From contig PDUO01000024.1 of NCBI GenBank assembly GCA_003008705.1, forward strand, positions 499,120 to 563,119: a DNA stretch of 64,000 nt, written 5' to 3'. Positions 1-8,889 of the stretch are shown one piece after another. Position 1 is the stretch's first letter; each line of letters starts with the position of its first letter. Below the pieces are notes generated by a model. It was not told the origin of the DNA. It searched no databases and saw only the letters and a program-made list of their open reading frames with translations. Origin of the DNA: Pezicula radicicola (Eukaryota > Ascomycota > Leotiomycetes > Helotiales > Dermateaceae). Position numbers and translations under genes: made by a program.

Positions 1-419
1 TCAAGTGCTAGAAACTAGGTACTCATGAAACTTATTGTTCTTTGTTGGATCTTTGTTACGTTGGATGTCGCGGATCCCAATGCAAGAGATCGAAAGGGGT
101 AGCGAGGATGTGGTAGCGACCGCGCGGTCGGCGGTTACGGAGAGACGCAATCTTTGAGCTGTATTTTTGTAGGAAAGTACTAATTGTTTTTGTTTGCCTC
201 AAGATATGTCTTAGTTTTTGTTCTTTTTCGTTTCTTGTTGAGATTGTTTTAGTTTCTTGTTTTGTATCCTTTTTTACAGTCTCGAAACTTCGAATCGTAT
301 AGTTGCTGTCTTTTTATACACTGCCTCTGCCTTCAAGACAAAAGCTTCCATTTGGGATTTCATACATTTAACATTACTTCTCGACCAATCACTGCAATCA
401 TATTTACAAGTCATTCACC
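1..419. other. Upstream region of the coiled-coil gene
   Basis: No coding region is supported here. The last 200 bases are T-rich, with a ttttttacag acceptor-like site near 280, so they may be the leader of the gene starting at 420, possibly with a 5' UTR intron. Confidence 0.4.
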
Positions 420-2024
420 ATGTCTTCTCGTTTATGGGACCCTTACCAACTCTTAAACCTGACCTCTCGCGACACCAGCGGTATGACATGCGTCGGCATC
501 GCCAGATCTAGAGGACCAGAAGCGCGTTGTCGTTGGGATATTAACGCCGAAACATATACCGAAATCTGTTGCATGTTATCGAACATGGAGACTAAACCAC
601 CGAACGAAGCACTCCCGAAAATCTCCAAGTTGGCAAGATTATGTCTATGCTTGGAAGTGCATCAGAGCCAGAGAGCGGAGATTACGGCAAAGTGGAAGGC
701 TTTGATCAAAACTGCTGGTGAGGAGTATGAGAAAGTTGAGGGCTTGAAGCGTAAAAATCGAGACTTGAAGACGAAGCTTGAGGAAATGGAAAAAGACCAT
801 GATAAATGGATGGAACTTTTTCGATTGTTAAATTCTTCCCATAAGAACGAATGCGATAAGGCCAAAGTAGAGTCTAAACTCATTGCGGAAGAGAATGCGA
901 AGTTGGTGAAGCAAGTGGAACAGGATAAGTCGTCCCTGGCTGAATTGCGTCAAGAGGTGAAAGCACTGAAAACTCAATTGGATGCGAGCCTGGTGAATCA
1001 GGAGTATTGGTCTGAGCAGTATAGATCATCCATATTTAAATCGTCTGAAGAGTTAGGCGAACTCAAATATCAATTAGCAGCGCGGACTGCTCAATTCGAT
1101 CGAGAGCTTAAGTTCGAGAAAGCCAATGTACGGTATATTGCCACTCTATCCGAGAACTCCAAACTACAACACCGCTCAGAAATTGAAAAAGAACGTCAGA
1201 CTTTCGATGAGTATAGATCGACCGCTGAGATGTTCGAACTCGGTCTTCAAACGGACCTCAGAAATGAGCGTCAGAGAGGGAAGGAGTATAAGTTGGCTGC
1301 AGAAGCAGAAATGGAAGCACAGCGTATTACCACTGCGAATCTTCGATCTGAGCTTGAGACATGGCATGAGGTTGCAGAAAAGGACAAGAAAGCTGCTGAG
1401 ATGGACCGGGAGAATCAGTTAGCTATCATTCGGGATCTTCATTTCGAACTTGAAAATGTGCGTCAGCTCGCGGAAGAGTACAGGTTCACTGCCAAGGAGC
1501 GGGAAGGCCAGCTTCTACTAATTCATAACCTTCATTCTGAATTGGAAAAGGAGCTTCAGACTGCCGGAGAGTATGGGGTGGCTATTGCCTTGAAAAGAGG
1601 GGGCTATCCTCTTGTTATTCGAAGACTTTGCTCTAAGCTTGAAACGGAGCGTCAGATAAATGCTCAAAGCAGGGAATTTCGAGGTATGTCTCCCTAGTTC
1701 TCACAGCAAGACCAAAATTAACTCGTTGAACTTACAGAATCGCTGATCAAGGAGCTCAAAAACACCCGGCTAAGCTTGAGCGAATCTCACAGTACTAACC
1801 AGAAGTTGAGAGACACTGCTGCAGCAAAGGAGACGGCCTTTACTGCAGAGAATAGTCAACTGCTCAAGCATATTGGCAAGCTGGAGAAGCAGTTGTCAAC
1901 TACCATTTGGAGCATATTATTTGGCAGGGTGAATGTATGGATGAAATACGGCGTACAATGGCTTTTCAGGTCTAGACTTGGGAGTTGGCTATTTGGTAGA
2001 AAAGATATTATGAAACGTGATTAA
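420..2024 (+). CDS. Coiled-coil protein with about 32-residue repeats
   Basis: I predict two exons, 420..1683 and 1738..2024. They are joined over a 54-nt intron (GTATGT donor, TTACAG acceptor) whose phase matches exactly, giving 516 residues. From about residue 85 the protein is almost entirely Lys/Glu/Gln/Leu-rich coiled coil. Residues 310-410 contain a degenerate repeat whose S/F-E-L-E core recurs at 310, 342, 373 and 405. The C-terminal 40 residues (around IWSILFGRVNVW) switch to an aromatic, basic, amphipathic tail that could touch a membrane. I do not recognise a family, and a structural or scaffold role is only inference. The ATG at 420 opens the longest frame, with no in-frame ATG upstream. 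Confidence 0.75.
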
Positions 2025-3270
2025 GCTGGGAGTTATGTAAATTAGGACATTAGATTGTCAGAAAGGCGAATCTGGAGTTAATGGTTACTTGTAGTGAAGA
2101 ATCGATTGGGTTTCACAAGTGCAATGTCGAGCTCACTTGATTTTTTAAAACCTTTAAGAGCCTTTGAACGGCCGAGCAAGCCATCTGCAAGACAATGGCA
2201 GGCAATTGTAAGGACGAGGGCGAGGGCGAGGACTCTCCACCTTCAGATTGTTTGCTTGCCGAATTGCAGGGAATTTTTATTATTCTCAGATTATCAGGAA
2301 GAATACAGCAGTCGATGCAAGTATCACAGAAGGGAGGGAATTACACAGGAACCCAACTTGATTAAGAGGGATTTGGTTTTGATCTCACTAGCTTTATACT
2401 AAATTTAGTTTTCTCGCTAGTTACCTTACTCCTTTAGTCACAGTTAAGAAATTATTGCTAGCTTATAATTGGTATTTGACAATTGCACAGCAGATGACAA
2501 TTGTATTGATGTTCTTTGGATGGAGAGTCTTAAGTTTTGAACTTTCTTGTGTAGTTCCCTCGATGTGAATAGGCCAAACTTTCTGAAATGGAAGTAAATG
2601 TTATGAATGCATTCATCTGCTTACTTGTTTTCGTGTTTTCGTGAAATTAGATAAAACTAAATTATAGATATGCTACCCGTTTTCTCACACCGTGGATGAA
2701 AACAAGAACATCCTTTTTATGTTTCGGATGACAAGGGGGTGGAAATTCATAACGATAATAGCTCCCCTTATTTTACTTGGTGCAGCTGTTTTGCATCAAC
2801 TGAATGGCTCATATAAAATACTTAGTAAAAATTCAATCTTGAACTTACATAACCTAGTTTTGGATCCACTCCAATTAAAAAAAGCTACCCTAAATCTAAC
2901 AGTAAATTTAATTTGATAAATATGCTCAAAAATTGAAGTTCAACACTTTGAGAATGTTGCCACACTCGTACTGTCTAAGTGTGGCGCGGCATTCCTTAGC
3001 GCAAGGCGGATGCTTAAATCCTGGAGCTTTATGTTGCCGGCTACTTTTTTCTTCTCAATGAATTAAATAATTCGACTATTTGAGAATGACTCATTTTGCT
3101 GACAGGAATGGTGCTTTCCTCACGGTCTAAATGGCAATTCTCTTTTACCACTACACTCGTATATCGTCGCACCTCCTCACAACTCTCAGACATGTAATTT
3201 AACTTCCAAGTCTACAGCACCCAACACAACCTAATCTCTCACAATTGAGAAGCACACAACAACCGCAATC
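2025..3270. other. Intergenic region, no gene seen
   Basis: AT-rich spacer between the coiled-coil gene and the hydrolase gene. Two short open frames (2094-2402 and 2692-2916) have no recognisable motif and unconvincing composition, so I do not call them. The last 150 bases, C-rich with caacac-type runs before the ATG at 3271, look like a fungal promoter and leader. Confidence 0.5.
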
Positions 3271-4239
3271 ATGGCTACTGAAAGTGAGATGGCCTTTTCA
3301 GGCGACAAGACCCCAAATGGACAATTTCCCGAACCCATAGTTATTTCACCTCAACTCGACCACCGACAGACCTTTATTCTCTTACACGGACGCGGGACAC
3401 CAAACTCAAAAGAATTCCGCCCATCCCTTCTCGCTCTCAAAGCAACATCCGGCGAGAAACTCCAGACGGCATTTCCTCACGCCAAGATGATCTTTCTCAG
3501 AGCATCCAGGACTCGTGCTACGATCTACAATCGAAGTTATACGCATCAGTGGTTTAACGGTTGGCACATCCATGAGAACCATAAACGCCAGGAGTTGATG
3601 AGAGACGGACTTCAAAAGAGTTGCCGATATGTTCATGATATCTTAGAACGGGAAATTGAATTAATTGGAAAAGAAAATGTGGTTTTGTGGGGATATAGTC
3701 AGGGTTGTGCGACTTCTTTAACTACGCTTCTTACGTGGGATGGTGAACCATTTGCTGCAACGGTTGGAATGTGTGGATATTTGCCGTACGCAAATCATAT
3801 TGAGGATATTGCGGGAGGCAAAAGCTCGGAAACTGGCGATGATGATCCGTTTGGCCAAGCGGAGGATGAGGACGACCCGTTCTCTCACTCTGACGATGAG
3901 ATTGGTGACAAAGATATATTACCTGGAGAGCGCACGGTTAAGGAGGATCTAGCAGCACAGGCCATCACGTTCGTACGGGAGGAAATTGACATGGAGAACA
4001 AAAAAGGAATGGTTTTCCAAAATGTTCCAATCTTTCTGGGAAATGGTACGGAAGATGAGAAGGTTCCTATTCAGAAGGGTAGAGAAGCTAAGGCTTGCTT
4101 AGACCTCGTTGGGGCTGATGCTAGAATGGTGGAGTATGAAGGTTTAGGTCATACGATTTCGGGGGAATTTGGAGAGATGCTGGGGGATATATTTAAGTTT
4201 CTTAAGGAAAGGCTCTGTATCAAAGATACACAGTCATAG
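3271..4239 (+). CDS. Acyl-protein thioesterase / carboxylesterase-like alpha/beta hydrolase
   Basis: Single-exon gene of 322 residues. It has the layout of the phospholipase/carboxylesterase (acyl-protein thioesterase) family. An early strand ends in LLHGRG (oxyanion region, about residue 40). The nucleophile elbow is GYSQG near residue 148, the acid is probably in NGTEDEKVP near residue 260, and the histidine is in GLGHTISGE near residue 294. No signal peptide is visible, so it is probably cytosolic. Unlike the compact ~230-residue thioesterases, it carries an acidic insert at about residues 185-220, rich in Asp/Glu/Ser (DDDPFGQ, EDEDDPF). It likely hydrolyses acyl thioesters or carboxyl esters; the substrate cannot be read from sequence. 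The ATG follows a C/A-rich leader. Confidence 0.85.
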   Translation: MATESEMAFSGDKTPNGQFPEPIVISPQLDHRQTFILLHGRGTPNSKEFRPSLLALKATSGEKLQTAFPHAKMIFLRASRTRATIYNRSYTHQWFNGWHIHENHKRQELMRDGLQKSCRYVHDILEREIELIGKENVVLWGYSQGCATSLTTLLTWDGEPFAATVGMCGYLPYANHIEDIAGGKSSETGDDDPFGQAEDEDDPFSHSDDEIGDKDILPGERTVKEDLAAQAITFVREEIDMENKKGMVFQNVPIFLGNGTEDEKVPIQKGREAKACLDLVGADARMVEYEGLGHTISGEFGEMLGDIFKFLKERLCIKDTQS

Positions 4240-4799
4240 ATTGTCCACTCTGGCGGTATTGCGACTTGAATATAGAGTCGTTTAGCGTTGGGAAGGCATT
4301 ATGCAAGATATGGTAGTTATGAAAGATATTTTTCTGGCTTGGATTGTATTTTATAGATGAATGATTGTACAAAAGTTGTTATGATCTTGCCCTGTGCAAT
4401 TATGAATGTGTCCACCATCTCTTGTGGAAGCATAATTTTAGCTATCATTCTTAGAAATACCATTTTCCTTGTTATTGGAAAGATAAAACTGGAAGTTTTA
4501 TTTTTGGTCCTCGGTATAGCAAAAGGTTGCGTAGATGTCTCTAGGCCAGCTTTGTCTGATTGATAGGAGATGTGAAATCGAGGAAGTAGATACAAGATTT
4601 ACGATATTCACTCCAATCATACAAGGAAAGCCTACGAATTACTCAAATCAAGTAAATATAATAAGTTAGACGAGAAAGCCAGTGAGTTCTGTCAATTTAC
4701 ATAAGAGAATAAACCTTGTTTTGTTATACTCCAGTATTTCTACTTAAAATCATATCCGTCTACCAATCCAAACTTAAAGTTGGAGCATCTATAGTTGCC
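4240..4799. other. 3' flank of the hydrolase gene
   Basis: AT-rich spacer without a supported gene. It contains the 14-mer ACTCAAATCAAGTA at 4641-4654, which recurs at 8823-8836. Confidence 0.4.
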
Positions 4800-5925
4800 C
4801 CCATCCATAAAATCACCCAACTCCAACATCTCGGGCGTCTTTAGGAATTCATAGTCTACTCTACTAAACTATAGGGTATAGCTATAGTATTAGGTATTAC
4901 AAAAGTATATATTAATAAGAACCCTTGACTACTATACATCCTATAGATAATCAATATCTTTATAGATAATACTAGAGTAATCTAGGTGGTTTAAATACTA
5001 TATATATAAGTAGGCTAATATATTATAGAGAGAATTATCTAGGCTATAAACGATCTTAGAGTCTAATATAAAAGAGTCTCTATCAACCTTAGATAGATAG
5101 TAGTATATAAGGGAGTCCTAGGAAATAAAGTAATAGATAAAGTAGTAAAGTAAGTAGCTAAAACACTAATAGAAACACTAGATTTTCTAGTAATTATATT
5201 AGTAGTTAAACAATACCTTAAGAATAACATTAAGAAAACATAGTCTATAGTATAGGCTTAAGGAACGTTAGGCGAATCAATTAGAAGAATTACACTAGAA
5301 CCTAGCTATAAGTTACTTAATAATTATAAAGGACTCCGGAGATATATAAGCTCTATTATAATACAACTCTAAACAGGGAAGATAGTCTTTAGTAGTTACC
5401 TAGCCTATATCGGCGTAAGGGAGACAGCTGAATACCTACTATACTATAATAGAATATAAACTTGGTATTATATTATATTAGTGTATCTAGCACTAACCGA
5501 ACTTAGGGAAGAGTAGTAGGATAGTAACCCCCTAGCTAACCTTAAGACTATTCTAAAGGACCTAAAGATATACCGAAGGGTAGTAAAATACCTAGAGTAG
5601 ATAGGACTACTCAACTAATTTAGATACATTAAAGACAAGCTCTTACAAGAAGAACTCTAAGAGGAACCCCTAATAGATCCCCTAAAGAGTAATAGGTAGA
5701 AGAGGCAATAAGGTCGCTAGTGACCGTCTAAGAAGTATTGAATATAAAGGAAGATAATAGTATATTATCCATAGGTTTAGGCTTAGGATATACCTAGGAA
5801 TCACCTATAGGTACTTGTAGAATAGAACAGATAATATACAGGGAGCTAAAGGGCCCCAACTAGATAGACAGCTGTATAGGGCCTCCCGGCCCTAGGCCGG
5901 CTTTAATTAAAATCATCATCATCAT
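4800..5925. repeat. AT-rich, RIP-like repeat relic
   Basis: About 1.1 kb made almost entirely of TA, AG and CTA words with very few CpG or CpA dinucleotides and stops in every frame. This is the signature of repeat-induced point mutation on an old transposon. No transposase, integrase or reverse-transcriptase motif survived well enough to name a family. The right edge is sharp: GC-rich words (ggcctcccggcc, taggccgg) at about 5880-5900, followed by an (ATC)n run at 5912-5927. The motif agtattaggtatt near 4890 recurs inverted near 25990. Confidence 0.6.
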
Positions 5926-5983
5926 CATGTACCAATCCAAACTTTCAATTCACAATTTCGAGCCCATACTTCGTAGAGCTAAG

Positions 5984-7897
5984 CTACAAAATCTCAATAA
6001 TCTCTTTCGCAGCTCTTTCCCCAGCTCTGATAGCCCCATCCATATAACCCTTCCACTCAAAAGCAGTTTCCGTCCCAGCAAAATGAATATTCTCAAATGG
6101 TTTTCTCAAAGAACCACCAAATTCCTCAAGAAGACCAGGTTTCATAACTGGAGAAGGAGTACCTTGACTCCAAGGTTCCTTGATCCATTCTTGTTCAATA
6201 ATCTGTACTGTGTTGTAGACATTTGCTGCAAGATCTGGGCCTGATAGTGTTGCGATTTGATCTAGGACTGCACGTTGACGGTCTCGTGGTGATAGGATTG
6301 ACCATTTTCGACCTGTGTTGCCGACTATGAAGCAAGTGATGGAGTATTGATTGTCTTCTAGGACACAAGTATCTCGTGAGAATGATACGGGTCCAGCTAG
6401 TGATGAGAAAGAACCCCGTAGACCTGCATCTCTCCACCATGGGTTTGCATATACTAGGATTGTCTTGGCGTAATATCCGAGTGTTGTTGAGTCGGAGAGA
6501 GTTGCTTTGTTTTTTGGTAGTGGGGGTGAGAAAGTGATTGTTCTGTATAATGGTGTAGGAATGGTGACGATGACCTTTTTGGCATGATATGTCAAGCCGT
6601 TTGAGGTTTTGATCACGCAGCCATTTGCTGTCTGGTGAATATTCGAGACGGGAGAATTTAGGTGTACCGATCCTAGTTTCAGATCTCCAGCGAGCCGTTT
6701 CGAAATGGTTTGCATGCCTGTCACAGTTAACGTCTAAAAGTCATGGTGGAAGTTCAAATTCTAGTCACTAACCTTGACGTAATCGTTGGTATTGTGCTCC
6801 ATCTTGTTCGTCAGATTGAAGTTCTTGAAGAGTACCACCACTTCTGATATAATCCAAGTAGAAAGACAAGCTCAACTCATCGGCGTCCACGCCAAGAAGT
6901 CCCTTCACCGTCGTTGAAAGTGTCTCGAACGAATCACCTTTTGCACCATTTTTGGTAAAGAATTCCGCCGCCGTAATATTCTCGCATGGAGAGGTTCCTG
7001 GATTATTGATATCGATTTTCGCCGCTTCTGTTTCCAAAAGACCTTCAATTTTTTGAATTGTCACAAGGTCATCCATCGGCATCTATACGGCTTGGAATTA
7101 GTTAAACTTATAGAGAGATAGGTGATGAGACTGACAATTGATGGTATTTCCCCATACTTCAGATTGACTCTTACAAAGTCTCCAGCCAAGTTTTGCATAA
7201 TCTCATCGCCAGAGTTTCGTTGAACAACAGTCTCCAACCCATATTTCTTGGCAAGAGCGTAGATTCTGGGCTGTGTAGTCTGGTTAAGCCATGCAGCACC
7301 TACATCTACAACTCCATTACCACTGTCAAGTTCGATGGATAATGTTTTTCCACCAACACGATCCCTAGCTTCGAGCACGACACAACTGAGTCCGGCTTCT
7401 TGGATGTCTTTGGCAGCTTGTAAACCACTCAGACCTGCACCCACAACAATGACATCTACACTGGTCTCCTGGCTAATGGGAACAGCTGCAATAGCTTCAA
7501 TCTCAACAAGTAACTCTGGTTTGACGAGACCGGCGACTGAGATCAATGTCGATGGAGGACGGTATATGCCTTGACCATCGGTTAAGAATTCCATCAGTGG
7601 AGGACCAAAAAGATTTTTGTTCTCGGCCCAATTGACGACGTAAAATGTTAATTTCGTAATATCTCTAACCGATGCTCCAGCAGCAGTCAGACAAGTCTTG
7701 ACATTCTGTAGAGCAAGTCGAGCCTGATTTTCAAATCCTCCGGGAGCGACTTTGCCATCTTTGTCTTCGCCGGTTTGACCTGCTGTATAGACCAATCGTA
7801 CGGGAGTCTCAACACTGGATACATGGGAGAATGACGGTCGAGAGTCGTATAAATCCGATGGATCGTACAAGGAGACGGCTTTTGTTAGGTTGGCCAT
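5984..7897 (-). CDS. RidA-flavin amine oxidase fusion protein
   Basis: Three exons on the minus strand: 7897..7136, 7082..6773 and 6717..5984. Both introns (53 and 55 nt) keep phase, giving 601 residues. Residues 1-140 are a RidA/YjgF-type domain (VYTAGQ, STLISVAGLVKPE, VEIEAIA). Residues 148-600 are a flavin monoamine oxidase, with the FAD dinucleotide site GAGLSG at 153-158, then LEARDRVGG, and near the C-terminus HFAGTETAFEWKGYMDGA. The cysteine used for covalent FAD in animal MAO (SGGC motif) is absent; the region reads WSQGTPSP, as in fungal oxidases that bind FAD non-covalently. The enzyme should oxidise primary amines to imines. No signal peptide is visible. By eye, the Arg that E. coli RidA uses for imine hydrolysis is Ser here (about S116). 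Confidence 0.9.
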
Positions 7898-8089
7898 GTT
7901 TTTAAAAATTGGAAGGTTTTTGGATAGAGAAATAGAATAGAATTGAGACTTTGATACAGTGAAGGATATGTTGGAGAGTCTTTACAGTTATGGGAAGTGT
8001 TTATATATTCTGAGAATGCTAGAATATACGTGATATTGAAGCGACACATGGTACGGGTCGGGTAGTAGTAATAAGTGTGTGTATTTAGA

Positions 8090-8135
8090 TTTGACGCGCT
8101 TATCGTTCTAAAACTTAGAAGATAAGCGCGTCAAA
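8090..8135. repeat. 46-bp near-perfect palindrome (hairpin)
   Basis: TTTGACGCGCTTATC at 8090-8104 pairs perfectly with GATAAGCGCGTCAAA at 8121-8135. Inside it, TTCTAA and TTAGAA also pair, leaving one bulged G and a 3-base loop: a stem of 21 bp in 46 bases. It lies about 195 bp upstream of the amine-oxidase start codon. Confidence 0.9.
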
Positions 8136-8159
8136 GTTCTACAAATTAACAAGCCAACC

Positions 8160-8273
8160 AATCGCTATTATCCCATACAAATAGAGTTTTATATACCCAC
8201 ATCTCGCATTCGTAAACGGAGGCGGAATATTATAATTGCTAATAGCGATTTGACAGCACATTGGAAATGCGAG
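8160..8273. repeat. Interleaved inverted repeats
   Basis: AATCGCTATTA near 8160 pairs with TAATAGCGATT near 8245. TCTCGCAT near 8201 pairs with ATGCGAGA near 8267. The arms alternate along the sequence rather than nest. Confidence 0.6.
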
Positions 8274-8889
8274 ACGCAGAAAAGGATCCAACAAAAGTAC
8301 TAGGAGTTTGTTGCGCCACCTTGCAAGTCTACGTGATTGCGTCGGTAATAGAGAATAGAAATTGTCTGTTGTCAATACACCTTTCCGATTTCCTTCCAGA
8401 GACGCACTTATTGTACGAAAGGGACCTTCGTATTTACATCAACTTTAGACCGCCTCTAGGTAACACCTTATCTATGATACTGAACAGCCTTGTTGAATAG
8501 TCCTTTGGTAAGCGAGTGTGGGTTTGTACGTGAACAGAACCAGGGTTTCTATCATCTCATAGAAACTAAAAAGTGTTCCGTATAATCTAGTCCTTACCAT
8601 GTTACTGTGGAGCATCTCTGCGAGTCCAAAATAAACAGGGAAATCGGACCATAAGGCCTTTCTTTCATTTGAGCAACATGTATAACTTGGATATCTCAAC
8701 TCACTTGAATTATATGACTAAATTAAACAAAGTACCTGAATCGAATGAGTTATTTAAATCAAGTGAGTTACTCAAAGTAAATGAATCACCTAAATCAAGT
8801 AAGTGATCTAAATAAACCAGGAACTCAAATCAAGTAGGTTACCCTAATAAGGCTCATAATTACACATTCATGAATCTATAATCATACAA

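Larger units (their letters stand above)
7898..8889. other. Intergenic / promoter of the amine oxidase, rich in inverted repeats
   Basis: About 1 kb between two minus-strand genes. The part next to 7897 should hold the amine-oxidase promoter (tatatat-like stretch near 8000). It also contains the palindrome at 8090-8135, interleaved inverted repeats at 8160-8273, and a stretch at 8690-8850 of degenerate copies of a word like GAGTTACTCAAATCAAGT. No gene is supported. Confidence 0.55.

Noticed and set aside
2094..2402. A 102-codon frame after the coiled-coil gene
   Set aside because: No motif and irregular composition; it looks like 3' flank.
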